DNA of 64,000 nt from Lachnospiraceae bacterium C1.1 (lineage in GTDB: Bacteria > Bacillota > Clostridia > Lachnospirales > Lachnospiraceae): the NCBI GenBank assembly GCA_030434875.1, contig JAUISW010000001.1:1189501-1253500 (forward strand), in the 5' to 3' direction. A model generated the notes under the pieces. The model was not told the DNA's origin, made no database searches, and was given only the letters and a program-made list of their open reading frames with translations. Position 1 is the stretch's first letter, and each line of letters begins with the position of its first letter. This document shows, one piece after another, positions 40,817-50,619 of this stretch. A program made the position numbers and the translations under genes.

Positions 40817-42845
40817 TTTTTTTGCTTCCTTTCTTTTTTGCAGGTGCTTTTTCATCAGATGACTTAGCCACTGTACGGGGAACCGCCCGGATCCTCTGCT
40901 CGAGGATTCTGCTTAAGTTCTTTCCTCTTACATTTTCTACGTATTTTGTAACGTATTTTTCAAGAGTTTCCCTGTATTTTTCTGTGGTAAGGCTTCCGTC
41001 TTCGACCATAGAAAGACCTTTTTCCCAGCTTGCGGTCATTTCCGGATTAAGCATTGACGGCATAGTCATGAAAACTACCTCGTATACCATTTCTCCAAAA
41101 GGCATAGGTGTCAGGATCTGTGTCTTTTTATTAACTGCAATATATCCGATTTTTATTAGTTTTTCAATAATCCCGGCTCTTGTCGCTGAAGTTCCGATTC
41201 CCGCACCTTTTATCTGTGCCCTGAGTTCCTCGTCTTCGATCAGCTGACCGGCATTTTCCATTGCCAGTATCATCGAACCGGAACTGTATCGTTTAGGAGG
41301 TGACGTTTTACCTGTCTTGGTATTCATCTCCTCTATTTTTACTGTATCGCCTTTATGTAATTTATCTGAAAGCGCTGAAAGTCCTGAATTTCCCTCTTCA
41401 TCTCCTTCAGCGTCGTCTTTTTCTTCTTTTTGTTTATCCTGTCCTGTTATTACCAGAAATCCAGGATCTTTCAATACCTTAGATGAAGTGTAAAACTTCT
41501 CCTTGCCAACTGCAGTAGTTATCGAAAGCTTTTCATAAACGGCCGGAGGATAAAATATTGAGAGAAAACGTCTCACTATCGTATCATATACCCTTTTTGA
41601 AAGATCAGAGAGATTATTATACTCACTGACATTTCCCGTAGGGATTATCGCATAGTGGTCTGTAACCTTTGAGTCATCGGTATATTGTGACTTTATAAGG
41701 CTGCTGTATAACTTTTCTTCGAGTATCTTTTTGGCAAATGCCGCTGTAGGCGGGTATTTTGCTACGCCATTCAGATTCTTTACAATTTCCTTTGCGGCAG
41801 CGGTCGAAAGTACCCTGGCATCTGTTCTCGGATAAGTTGTAAGCTTTTTCTCATATAATTCCTGAGCAACATTTAAGGTCTGGTCAGGACTGATCTTGTA
41901 TTTCTTAGTACATATGGCCTGAAGCTCCGCCAGATTGAAAAGTAACGGAGGTCTTTTGTTCTCACTGCTCTTAGTGATCGAACTAACCTTTCCGTTTTCC
42001 AGAGGCAGAAGTTTTTCTATCAGATCCTTTGCGTCTTTTTCTTCCTTAAATCCCTTTTCACTGTATAACTTCGGTGATTCAAAATATTCTGAACCCTTGA
42101 CAGCCTTCCATTCACCTGTATAAGATTCTCCATCAAAACTGAAACTGCCAATTATACGATAGAAGAAAGTTTCTTTGAAATCCCTGATCTCCCTCTCTCT
42201 TCTGACTACCATTCCAAGTACGCAGGTCATTACCCGTCCTACTGCAATAGCCGCATACTTCTTTGTTCCGGCGCTGTTATTTAAAAGCTGGCCGTATTTT
42301 ACAGATAATGCTCTGGAGAAATTTATTCCCATGGCATAATCTTCAATACTTCGCATGATACCGGCATTTGCAAGGTTGGCATATGCTGAGTAGGGTTTTG
42401 CTTCTCGCATTCCGCGCTGAACTTCCTCTTCCGTGCAGGAATCTATCCATACACGTTTTTCTTCCATACCTTCCCTGACTCCGCCGTACATACGGATAAG
42501 TTCTTCTATTACCTGACCTTCACGTCCCGAGTCTCCTGCCCATAAAACAGTGGAGATATCATCTCTGTGAAGTGCACCCGTAACGATTTTATACTGCTTT
42601 GCAACAGAATTTATAACATCATATTTATAAACTTCCGGAAGGAAAGGCAGATCTTCCATCTTCCAACGTTTGTATTTCTGATCATATTTTTCCGGGTAGG
42701 ACATTTCTATTAAATGACCTACACACCAGGTTATAACATAATCCTGATTTTCAAGAAAGCCGTCGCGACGGCCGGAAACGCTCAATATCTGAGCGTATTC
42801 CCTTGCGACGGACGGCTTTTCTGTAATAATTAAAGTTTTTCCCAT
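40794..42845 (-). CDS. topB: DNA topoisomerase III
   Basis: This 683-residue type IA topoisomerase has an N-terminal TOPRIM domain (LIITEKPSVAREYAQIL; LWAGDSGREGQVIEE), IDSCTEEEVQRGM, and the active-site tyrosine region (KKLTTYPRTDARVLS). GIGTSATRAGIIEKLIKIGYI follows, and a Lys/Ser-rich tail ends the protein. It unlinks DNA in replication and recombination, or serves mobile elements. It starts two bases after the asd stop, so it is coupled to it. The length fits TopB (~650-730), not TopA with zinc fingers. Confidence 0.93.
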   Translation of the reverse strand: MGKTLIITEKPSVAREYAQILSVSGRRDGFLENQDYVITWCVGHLIEMSYPEKYDQKYKRWKMEDLPFLPEVYKYDVINSVAKQYKIVTGALHRDDISTVLWAGDSGREGQVIEELIRMYGGVREGMEEKRVWIDSCTEEEVQRGMREAKPYSAYANLANAGIMRSIEDYAMGINFSRALSVKYGQLLNNSAGTKKYAAIAVGRVMTCVLGMVVRREREIRDFKETFFYRIIGSFSFDGESYTGEWKAVKGSEYFESPKLYSEKGFKEEKDAKDLIEKLLPLENGKVSSITKSSENKRPPLLFNLAELQAICTKKYKISPDQTLNVAQELYEKKLTTYPRTDARVLSTAAAKEIVKNLNGVAKYPPTAAFAKKILEEKLYSSLIKSQYTDDSKVTDHYAIIPTGNVSEYNNLSDLSKRVYDTIVRRFLSIFYPPAVYEKLSITTAVGKEKFYTSSKVLKDPGFLVITGQDKQKEEKDDAEGDEEGNSGLSALSDKLHKGDTVKIEEMNTKTGKTSPPKRYSSGSMILAMENAGQLIEDEELRAQIKGAGIGTSATRAGIIEKLIKIGYIAVNKKTQILTPMPFGEMVYEVVFMTMPSMLNPEMTASWEKGLSMVEDGSLTTEKYRETLEKYVTKYVENVRGKNLSRILEQRIRAVPRTVAKSSDEKAPAKKKGSKKSGSSKNK

Positions 42846-42847
42846 AA

Positions 42848-43933
42848 TTATTTAGCGTGAATATATCCCTTTGCTTTAAGTAATTCAGCACAAAGAACAG
42901 CACCACCTGCGGCACCTCTTACAGTGTTGTGTGAAAGACCTACAAACTTATAATCAAAAATTGTATCCTCTCTCAGACGTCCGATCGAGATACCGAAACC
43001 ACGCTCGAAGTTAACGTCAAGAGCTACCTGCGGACGATTATCATCCTCAAGGTACTGGATAAACTGCTTAGGCGCAGAAGGAAGTTCAAGCTTCTGAGGC
43101 TCGCCCTTATATGAAACCATTCTTTCAATAAGCTCTTCTTTTGAAGGCTTCTTTGCGAAATCAACAAATACTGTTGTTGTGTGACCATAGAGAACAGGAA
43201 CACGGATGCACTGGCTAGTGATAAGAGGACCTGCAGCTGCTTCGATATGATCGCCGGCAACATGACCATAAATCTTCAAAGGCTCTTTCTCACTCTTCTC
43301 TTCCTCTCCGGAAATGAAAGGAATGATGTTGGCATTCATCTCAGGCCAGTCCTTAAAAGTCTTACCAGCACCGGAAATAGCCTGGTATGTTGAAACTACA
43401 GCCTTTGTAGGCTCGAATTCTTTCCATGAGAAAAGAACAGGTGCATATGACTGGATCGAGCAGTTAGGCTTAACTGCGATAAATCCGTTTGTTGTTCCAA
43501 GTCTCTTTTTCTGAGCTTCGATAACTTCAGCATGCTCGGGATTGATCTCCGGGATTATCATAGGTACATCGGGAGTCCAACGATGAGCGCTGTTATTTGA
43601 AACAACAGGTGTTTCAGTCTTTGCATACTCTTCCTCGATGCGGCGGATCTCATCCTTGCTCATATCTACAGCTGAAAAACAGAAATCTACGTCTGCAGCA
43701 ACATTAGCAACATCGCTAACGTCCTTAACGACGATATTCTTTACAGCTTCCGGCATAGGAGTTTCTAATTTCCAACGATCTCCAATAGCCTGCTCATAGG
43801 TTTTGCCTGCACTTCTGGGACTTGCAGCTATTGTGTGAACCTCAAACCAGGGATGATTTTCCAATAAAGCGATAAAACGCTGTCCTACCATACCTGTGCC
43901 ACCAAGGATGGCAACCTTCAATTTCTCTGACAT
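42848..43933 (-). CDS. asd: Aspartate-semialdehyde dehydrogenase
   Basis: This 361-residue enzyme shows the NADP loop AILGGTGMVGQRF, VSNNSAHRW, and the active-site cysteine in VKPNCSIQ. YQAISGAGKTFKDWPEMNANIIPF and the later GHTTTVFVDF also fit. It converts aspartyl phosphate to aspartate semialdehyde, the branch to lysine, threonine and methionine. It is of the longer archaeal/fungal-like type seen in some Clostridia. The RBS is AAGGAGG. It is the first gene of asd-topB-acyltransferase. Confidence 0.93.
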   Translation of the reverse strand: MSEKLKVAILGGTGMVGQRFIALLENHPWFEVHTIAASPRSAGKTYEQAIGDRWKLETPMPEAVKNIVVKDVSDVANVAADVDFCFSAVDMSKDEIRRIEEEYAKTETPVVSNNSAHRWTPDVPMIIPEINPEHAEVIEAQKKRLGTTNGFIAVKPNCSIQSYAPVLFSWKEFEPTKAVVSTYQAISGAGKTFKDWPEMNANIIPFISGEEEKSEKEPLKIYGHVAGDHIEAAAGPLITSQCIRVPVLYGHTTTVFVDFAKKPSKEELIERMVSYKGEPQKLELPSAPKQFIQYLEDDNRPQVALDVNFERGFGISIGRLREDTIFDYKFVGLSHNTVRGAAGGAVLCAELLKAKGYIHAK

Positions 43934-44005
43934 GATTTTTTCTTTCCTCCTTGTTTTGCCGGATGAATCTTTAGTCGATTAAATCTTTAAGAAACCCAAG
44001 CATCA

Positions 44006-45394
44006 TCATTTATTAAAACCTGTTAAATACTGCCTGTAATAGTCAACATTTTTCTGCATAGCGGCGTGGCCGGGAGCTCCAAATGTGAGGCGGTTTTCAA
44101 CACAAGTTTTCAAACTTATAGCTTCATATATATCATTTTCAAAAACGTCTGACTCTTCTTTCCATTCATCGAGTGTAAGATCATCAAGAGCTTTATTCTC
44201 ATCGATGCATTTTAATACAAGACGTCCGATAATGCCATGTGCATCTCTGAAAGGCACACCTTTTTTTACGAGATAATCTGCAGCATCTGTTGCATTTGTA
44301 AATCCATTTTTTGCACTTCTCTCCATGACATCATTTCTGAATTTCATGGTTGAGATCATTCCATCAAAAAGCTCTATACAAGCCGAAACATTGTCAAATG
44401 CATCAAATGCAACTTCTTTATCTTCCTGCATGTCCTTGTCATAGGCAAGCGGAATACCTTTCATTGTTGTAAGAAGGCTCATAAGTGCACCATAAACACG
44501 GCCTGTTTTTCCTCTTACAAGCTCTGCTATATCAGGATTCTTCTTCTGAGGCATTATACTTGAACCTGTAGAATATGCATCCGATATTTCAACAAATCTG
44601 TATTCATTAGAATTCCATATGATGATTTCCTCTGAAAATCTGGAAAGATGCATCATTATTATTGAAAGTGCATCAAGGAATTCAATAAGATAATCTCTGT
44701 CAGAAACTGAGTCCATACTGTTGCGTGTAGGACCTAAGTCAAATTTAAGAAGCTCGGCTGTTCTTTCGCGGTTAAGCGGATAGGTCGTTCCGGCAAGAGC
44801 ACCGCTTCCGAGCGGGCAGCTGTTCATTCTTGCACGTAAATCTGCAAGTCTGGAGCGATCCCTTATGAACATTTCAAAATATGCACTTAAATGATGTGCG
44901 AGTGTGACCGGCTGAGCCTTCTGTAAATGGGTAAATCCCGGCATAAATGTATCAAGATTATTTTCAATAATATTTAATAATGACATCTGAAGCTTTGCTA
45001 ATTTTCCATCGATCAGATCAATGTTCTTTCTTGTATAAAGCTTCATATCAAGGGCAACCTGATCATTTCTGCTTCGACCCGTATGGAGTCTCTTTCCTGC
45101 ATCGCCTATTCTGTCTGTAAGAATAGCTTCTACAAAGCTGTGAATATCTTCATACTGATCTGTAATTTCAAGTTTTCCGTTTTCAAGGTCAGATAATATC
45201 TCTTTTAAACCATCTACAATTGAAGAAGCATCTTCTTCACTGATGATCTTTTGCTCACCGAGCATTGTTGCGTGTGCAATGCTGCCTTCGATATCTTCTT
45301 TATACATACGAGAGTCAAATGAAATTGACGCGTTAAACTCGTAGGCCTCTCTATCTGTACCTGACTTAAAACGTCCGCCCCAGAGCTGTGCCAT
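44006..45394 (-). CDS. argH: Argininosuccinate lyase
   Basis: This 462-residue enzyme begins [23 protein letters not shown] and carries [50 protein letters not shown] and the lyase signature [12 protein letters not shown]. It makes arginine and fumarate from argininosuccinate in the cytoplasm. Full length. The RBS is AGAGG. It follows a small membrane protein gene by 24 bases. No argG is nearby. Confidence 0.95.
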   Translation of the reverse strand: MAQLWGGRFKSGTDREAYEFNASISFDSRMYKEDIEGSIAHATMLGEQKIISEEDASSIVDGLKEILSDLENGKLEITDQYEDIHSFVEAILTDRIGDAGKRLHTGRSRNDQVALDMKLYTRKNIDLIDGKLAKLQMSLLNIIENNLDTFMPGFTHLQKAQPVTLAHHLSAYFEMFIRDRSRLADLRARMNSCPLGSGALAGTTYPLNRERTAELLKFDLGPTRNSMDSVSDRDYLIEFLDALSIIMMHLSRFSEEIIIWNSNEYRFVEISDAYSTGSSIMPQKKNPDIAELVRGKTGRVYGALMSLLTTMKGIPLAYDKDMQEDKEVAFDAFDNVSACIELFDGMISTMKFRNDVMERSAKNGFTNATDAADYLVKKGVPFRDAHGIIGRLVLKCIDENKALDDLTLDEWKEESDVFENDIYEAISLKTCVENRLTFGAPGHAAMQKNVDYYRQYLTGFNK

Positions 45395-45418
45395 TATTTA
45401 CCTCTTTCTTGATTTTAA

Positions 45419-45829
45419 TTAAAATCTCTGATTTCTTTCTTTTATTGCAAAAACAGTAGCCAGGAAAACAACTACTCCAATTGTAACTTCTGCGTACATA
45501 CCGGTTGCTGCGCCTGCGATCATGATAGCTGCAACAAGAAGCATCGTGATCCACGAAGGTGAATTTCCCAAAAATAATCCCATTAAAATAACTATTATCA
45601 ATGTAATAAGTAAAACGGGAAGTGAAACTGTATTCATCTGCACATGCAGAACAGCGCATGCAATAGTAACTATTACTATAACGGCTAACGAGATCAGCGT
45701 AAGCGCTTCTGATGAAATATAACCTTCAAAAACAGGTTCCGGTTCACGCCATCTTACTTTCTTTTCCTCTACATGTTTAAGAACATCAGCTTTTACATTT
45801 CCCTTTGAATCCTTTTTTTCAGATTCCAT
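45419..45829 (-). CDS. Small integral membrane protein
   Basis: This 136-residue protein starts at the ATG at 45829 after GAGGAGG. A charged N-terminus (KKDSKGNVKADVLKHVEEKKVRWREPEP) is followed by four hydrophobic helices (ALTLISLAVIVIVTIACAVL, SLPVLLITLIIVILMGLFLG, SPSWITMLLVAAIMIAGAATGMY, AEVTIGVVVFLATVFAI). The function is unknown. It may be co-transcribed with argH. Confidence 0.72.
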   Translation of the reverse strand: MESEKKDSKGNVKADVLKHVEEKKVRWREPEPVFEGYISSEALTLISLAVIVIVTIACAVLHVQMNTVSLPVLLITLIIVILMGLFLGNSPSWITMLLVAAIMIAGAATGMYAEVTIGVVVFLATVFAIKERNQRF

Positions 45830-46053
45830 ACTCAACCTCCTCAATAATGATTTATGTAAAATCAAAAATCAATAATCTGATTTTATAGAATACGGAACAA
45901 AATTCGGGAATAACATATTAAATGTATCCTCAATTTGTTCCGTACACCCACTAAACATCTATAAACAATTACAGACTATTAAACTGTCCCCCAGTTATAT
46001 ACACAAACCTAATACATTTTAACGCTTCAAAGTGGTAAACGTCAACTCTATTT

Positions 46054-46509
46054 TTAACTTAATGCATCTAATACATCCTGTGGGTTATCAGCAGCTTTAA
46101 CTTTACCCATTGATTTAACGATAATGCCCTCTTCATCGATCAGATATGTTGTTCTCACAACTCCCATCGATACTTTACCATAAAGCTTCTTTTCTTTCCA
46201 TACATCATATGCCTTTATTGCTGTTAATTCAGTATCTGATAAGAGTGTAAACGGTAAAGTATATTTTTCCTCAAATTTTTTATGAGATGCAACGCTGTCT
46301 TTACTTACTCCGAGAACTACCGCCCCTTTTTCCTGTAATTGAGGATATCTTTCAGCAAAACCACAGGCCTGCTTTGTACATCCGGATGTATTGTCTTTTG
46401 AATAGAAATACAATATGACTTTTTTCCCTTTATAATCTGATAAAGAATGCATATCTCCATTCTGATCCGGCAATGAAAACTCCGGTGCTTTTGTTCCGAT
46501 CTCAAGCAT
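46054..46509 (-). CDS. bcp: Thiol peroxidase, Bcp/PrxQ family
   Basis: This 151-residue-class protein (ATG 46509 after GGGAGG; the longer frame is unlikely) has the peroxidatic Cys in FYSKDNTSGCTKQACGF. The second Cys four residues on (SGCTKQAC) is the resolving Cys of PrxQ-type enzymes. LGVSKDSVASHKKFEEKYTLPFTLLSD also fits. It reduces peroxides with thioredoxin in the cytoplasm. It is a single-gene unit. Confidence 0.92.
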   Translation of the reverse strand: MLEIGTKAPEFSLPDQNGDMHSLSDYKGKKVILYFYSKDNTSGCTKQACGFAERYPQLQEKGAVVLGVSKDSVASHKKFEEKYTLPFTLLSDTELTAIKAYDVWKEKKLYGKVSMGVVRTTYLIDEEGIIVKSMGKVKAADNPQDVLDALS

Positions 46510-46841
46510 AGAAATGACCTCCCTCGTATTATATAATTTAAAAAATCCGAAACAGACCCTTAGCATATCATATCAGTTATATTATACATTATATTTTCCA
46601 ACATACACGTTTAAAAGGATATAATTGCAAAAAAATTTTATAAAATCTTCTTATAATTATATCCGATTTATAAATTTTCTTTAACTTTATTTTTGTAGAA
46701 AAATCATATAAAATTATTTTATACGATGACCCTTAGACAATGGGTTGTTTGCCACTTGTTATACGTTATCACACGGAACCCGCAGTAAATGCGGCTTCCT
46801 GCAATTTACAATTCAAAACATATACTAAACAGGAGGATTAA
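46510..46841. other. Intergenic region with a hairpin
   Basis: It contains an AT-rich stretch and, at 46775-46799, the hairpin GGAACCCGCA-GTAAA-TGCGGCTTCC (one mismatch). It lies 43 bases before the shikimate dehydrogenase family start, so it would be in the leader RNA. No ORF or known riboswitch was seen. Confidence 0.45.
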
Positions 46842-47690
46842 ATGAATATCGATATCAATACTAAGTTCATAACACTTATCGGAACACCTCTTTCCCAGTC
46901 TTACGCTGCAGCAATGCAGAATGCAGCTTATGAAGCAATGGGGTTAAATTATTGCTATTTTTATACTGAGAGGGACAGTACACACCTCGAGGCCATACTT
47001 AACGGCATTCGCCATATGAATTTTGCAGGATGCGCTGTTACTAAACCAAATAAAGTAAATGTAATGAAATATCTTGATGAGACCGATCCCCTTTGTGCAC
47101 TTGCAGGATCCAGCAATACTATCGTTATTAAAGACGGAAAACTTATCGGACATAACACTGATGCCACAGGATTTTTCAGAGCTTTGGTTGAAAAACATGG
47201 TTCTGTAGCAGGCAAAAAAGTATTCTGTTTCGGTGCAGGCGGTGTAGGACGTGCAATTATAATGGCTCTCGCAGACGGCAAAGCATCAAAAATATTTATA
47301 AGTGATTATTTTAATGATGCTGCTCAGAAAATGGCAAATGATGTCAATGCACATTTTGCAAATGTAGGTGTATATGTTCCATTTGAAACTTTCGAGCATA
47401 TTGATGAAGCGTCGATAGTTATTAATGCAACTGGTATTGGTATGGCTCCGCATATCGGTGAAACGCCTCTTCCTGAAAAATATGTAAGATCAGATGCATT
47501 TTATTTTGACGCATGCTACAATCCTGAAAAAACCCAGTTCCTTCTGAATGCTGAAAAAGCCGGAGCTGAAATTCTTAATGGTCTTTCTATGAGCCTTTAT
47601 CAGGGTGTCGATCAGATAAGACTCTGGACAGGCGAGGAACCACCTGTAGAAATAATGCGACAGACGCTTGAAAAAATAACTGCAAAATAA
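46842..47690 (+). CDS. Shikimate/quinate dehydrogenase family protein
   Basis: This 282-residue protein shows LIGTPLSQSYAAAMQNAAYEAMGLNYCY, GCAVTKPNKVNVMKYLDETDPLCALAGSSNTIV, HNTDATGFFRAL and FCFGAGGVGRAIIMALAD. The catalytic Lys (TKPNK) and Asp (NTDATGF) are present. In AroE the N-terminal substrate serines read S-x-S; here the site reads LSQSYAAAM. The enzyme may thus act on shikimate, quinate or a relative. RBS AGGAGG. It stands alone, away from the aromatic-pathway genes. Confidence 0.85.
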   Translation: MNIDINTKFITLIGTPLSQSYAAAMQNAAYEAMGLNYCYFYTERDSTHLEAILNGIRHMNFAGCAVTKPNKVNVMKYLDETDPLCALAGSSNTIVIKDGKLIGHNTDATGFFRALVEKHGSVAGKKVFCFGAGGVGRAIIMALADGKASKIFISDYFNDAAQKMANDVNAHFANVGVYVPFETFEHIDEASIVINATGIGMAPHIGETPLPEKYVRSDAFYFDACYNPEKTQFLLNAEKAGAEILNGLSMSLYQGVDQIRLWTGEEPPVEIMRQTLEKITAK

Positions 47691-47703
47691 TTTTTCAATA
47701 TTG

Positions 47704-47844
47704 ACCATAATAAAGAATCCTGCTCCGCAGGATTCTCCGCGCAAGCGCGGGAGCCGCAGGCTCTTCCTATCCGCGCTTGACGCATCATACGCACGCAGTG
47801 CGTTTTTTGCATTATGGGGAATTCCATCGGAATTTCCTATAATG
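47704..47844. repeat. Hairpin-cluster element
   Basis: This ~140-bp non-coding block between convergent genes contains AGAATCCTGC/GCAGGATTCT, CCGCGC-AA-GCGCGG, GAGCC/GGCTC, and CATTATGGGGAATTCC paired with GGAATTTCCTATAATG. It is far more GC-rich than its surroundings. It resembles the other palindromic elements in build but shares no ends with them. Confidence 0.55.
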
Positions 47845-47845
47845 T

Positions 47846-47881
47846 AAAAAATAGCCCCCACGATTAAGTGAGAGCTATTTT
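47846..47881 (-). terminator. Rho-independent terminator of alaS
   Basis: AAAAAATAGC..CAC-N6-GTG..GCTATTTTTT, with a small internal bulge, lies directly after the alaS stop. Confidence 0.8.
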
Positions 47882-47887
47882 TTTGAC

Positions 47888-50596
47888 TTATTTTATCATA
47901 GCTTCAAGTGCTTTAGGAGCTTCTGCGATAGCTGCTGCTATACCTGCAGGATTCTTTCCACCGGCCTGAGCCATTCCGGGACGACCACCGCCGCCTCCTC
48001 CTACAAGACCTGCAATAGCCTTTATAAGGTTACCGCTATGAGCACCCTTACTCTGTGCTCCGTCTGTAGCTGAAACAACGATAGAAACCTTTCCGTCAGT
48101 ATTACTTAAAAGAACAACTACACCTTCTCCAAGGCTCTGCTTAAGCTTATCTGAAAGGTCTCGAAGTCCGTTCATGTCAACGCCATCCACCTGTGTAGCA
48201 ATGAGCTTAACACCCTTAACTTCCTGAACCTGATTCGAAACATCACCAAGCTGATTTGATGCAGCCTTGCTCTTGAGAGATTCGTTCTCGCTCTTAAGGC
48301 TCTTGAGTTCAGCCTGTAAGTGCTCGATCTTATCAACAACAGTCTGAGGTGTTGCCTTAAGAAGATGCGCTGCTTTCTTAAGCATATCTTCTGTCTCATG
48401 ATAATAATTGAATACGTTTGCTCCGGTAAGTGCCTCGATACGTCTGATTCCAGCTGCTACACCAGACTCAGAAATGATCTTAAATGCCTGAATCTCGCCA
48501 GTATTCTTTACATGAGTACCACCACAGAATTCTTTTGAATACTCTTCTATCTCAACTACTCTGACCTTTTCTCCGTATTTCTCACCGAAGAGTGCCATTG
48601 CACCGGTCTTTCTTGCTTCATCAATTGTCATAACCTCTGTTACAACAGGAATCTGCTCAGCTATCTTTTTATTAACAGCATCTTCAACCTTTTTGATCTC
48701 TTCATCAGTCATTGCCTGGAAGTGGCTGAAATCAAATCTGGTTCTGTAAGGATCCTGATATGAACCGGACTGCTCAACGTGTGTACCAAGAACATCACGA
48801 AGTGCCTTCTGTAAAAGGTGTGTAGCCGTGTGATTGCGGCAGGTTGCGCGACGATTTTCAACATCAACCTTAAGTGTAACCTTATCACCAAGCTTGAACA
48901 TACCCTTTGTCATTCTACCGATATGAGCAATCTTGGAACCTGCAACATGAAGTGTTTCCTTAACTTCGAATACACCATCAGCTGATTCGATGATTCCGAT
49001 ATCACCGACCTGTCCGCCCATTGTTCCGTAGAAAGGTGTCTCACTTGTGATAACAGCTCCAAATGAACCATCAGCAAGAGCATCAACGATTTCATCTGAA
49101 ACTTCTTCACCTAGACCGTTTTCACCAATTTCTTCTTTAACAGAAATTGAAAATTCCTTATCCTCATGAAGCTGGCAAAGAGCAACTATTCCACTTTCAA
49201 GAACAGTCTTGTCATATCCGTCAAATGTTGAATTGATGGCAGCGTCGATCTGCTCATAAATTGTAGCATCTGCGCCCATGTAGTTAGAGGTCTTACGAGC
49301 ATTACGAGCCTTATCTGACTGCTCTTTCATTGCTGCATGATAGCCATCCTCATCTACTGTGAAGTTCTTTTCCTCAAGAATTTCCTTTGTAAGATCAAGA
49401 GGGAAACCATATGTATCATAAAGTTTGAATGCGTCCTTACCGGCAAGAACAGTTTTGCCTGCTGCTGCAAGATCATCCTCAAAGCCTTCAAGAATAGAAA
49501 GACCTGCATCAAGAGTTTTTGCAAACTTCTTTTCTTCCTGATCTATAACCTTTAAGATAAAGTCCTTCTTTTCCTCAAGTTCCGGATAACCATCTTTTGA
49601 ATCTGCAATAACAGTCTGTGCAAGCTCTGAAAGGAATGTATCCTTGATACCGAGCATTCTGCCATGACGTGCTGCACGACGGATAAGACGACGAAGAACA
49701 TATCCTCTTCCTGCATTTGAGGGCTGGATACCATCTGAAATCATGAATGTCATTGATCTTAAATGATCAGTGATGATTCTGATCGATACATCAGTCTTGT
49801 GCTCTTTAAGATATTCAACGCCTGCTTTAGCACAAACAGTATTTCTAAGTGATGCAATAGTATCAACATCAAATATAGAATCAACATCCTGAACAGCAAC
49901 TGCAAGTCTCTCAAGACCCATACCTGTATCTATATTCTTCTGAACAAGGTCGGAATAGTTTCCGTGTCCGTCGTTGTTAAACTGAGAGAATACGATGTTC
50001 CAAACTTCCATGAAACGGTCGCCTTCACCGCCGAGAACATCCTCCGGACCTGTACCGTATTTTTCTCCACGATCATAGTAAATCTCTGAGCAGGGACCGC
50101 AGGGACCTGAACCATGCTCCCAGAAGTTATCTTCCTTGCCAAGCTTGATAATACGCTCAGCCGGAATATGCATCTGATCTGTCCAGATCTCGAATGCTTC
50201 ATCATCATCCACATAAACGGAAGGATAAAGTCTGTCAGCATCAAGACCTACAACCTCAGTAAGGAATTCCCAAGCCCACGGAATAGACTCTGTCTTGAAA
50301 TAATCACCGAAAGAAAAGTTTCCGAGCATTTCAAAGAAAGTACCATGTCTTGCTGTCTTACCTACATTTTCAAGGTCACCTGTACGGATACATTTCTGAC
50401 ATGTAGTAACACGATTTCTCGGCGGAACTTCCTGGCCTGTAAAGTAAGGCTTTAAAGGAGCCATACCGGAATTTATTATCAAAAGAGAATCGTCATTATG
50501 CGGAACGAGAGAAAAACTCTTCATTGCAAGATGACCTTTGCTTTCAAAGAACTCAAGGAACATACGTCTGAGTTCGTTAACACCATATTTCTTCAT
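47888..50596 (-). CDS. alaS: Alanine--tRNA ligase
   Basis: This 902-residue class II synthetase starts KKYGVNELRRMFLEFFESKGH (ATG 50596, AAAGG upstream). Its parts are the catalytic core (FTGQEVPPRNRVTTCQKCIRTGDLENVGKTARHGTFFEMLGNFSFGDYFK), the editing domain with NHTATHLLQKALRDVLG and CGGTHVKNTGEI, and a C-terminal coiled coil plus Gly-rich C-Ala tail (GLVGGGGGGRPGMAQAGG). It charges tRNA-Ala and edits Ser/Gly errors. It lies 23 bases after glyS, and no T-box leader fits in this gap. Confidence 0.97.
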   Translation of the reverse strand: MKKYGVNELRRMFLEFFESKGHLAMKSFSLVPHNDDSLLIINSGMAPLKPYFTGQEVPPRNRVTTCQKCIRTGDLENVGKTARHGTFFEMLGNFSFGDYFKTESIPWAWEFLTEVVGLDADRLYPSVYVDDDEAFEIWTDQMHIPAERIIKLGKEDNFWEHGSGPCGPCSEIYYDRGEKYGTGPEDVLGGEGDRFMEVWNIVFSQFNNDGHGNYSDLVQKNIDTGMGLERLAVAVQDVDSIFDVDTIASLRNTVCAKAGVEYLKEHKTDVSIRIITDHLRSMTFMISDGIQPSNAGRGYVLRRLIRRAARHGRMLGIKDTFLSELAQTVIADSKDGYPELEEKKDFILKVIDQEEKKFAKTLDAGLSILEGFEDDLAAAGKTVLAGKDAFKLYDTYGFPLDLTKEILEEKNFTVDEDGYHAAMKEQSDKARNARKTSNYMGADATIYEQIDAAINSTFDGYDKTVLESGIVALCQLHEDKEFSISVKEEIGENGLGEEVSDEIVDALADGSFGAVITSETPFYGTMGGQVGDIGIIESADGVFEVKETLHVAGSKIAHIGRMTKGMFKLGDKVTLKVDVENRRATCRNHTATHLLQKALRDVLGTHVEQSGSYQDPYRTRFDFSHFQAMTDEEIKKVEDAVNKKIAEQIPVVTEVMTIDEARKTGAMALFGEKYGEKVRVVEIEEYSKEFCGGTHVKNTGEIQAFKIISESGVAAGIRRIEALTGANVFNYYHETEDMLKKAAHLLKATPQTVVDKIEHLQAELKSLKSENESLKSKAASNQLGDVSNQVQEVKGVKLIATQVDGVDMNGLRDLSDKLKQSLGEGVVVLLSNTDGKVSIVVSATDGAQSKGAHSGNLIKAIAGLVGGGGGGRPGMAQAGGKNPAGIAAAIAEAPKALEAMIK

Positions 50597-50619
50597 GATC
50601 AACAACTACCTTTCAAAAA

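Noticed and set aside
43934..44005. Lysine riboswitch upstream of asd
   Set aside because: Only 72 bases separate asd from argH, too few for a lysine aptamer.
47490..47861. Leftward 123-codon ORF overlapping the shikimate dehydrogenase gene end
   Set aside because: It is antisense to a well-supported gene and runs through the hairpin block without an RBS.
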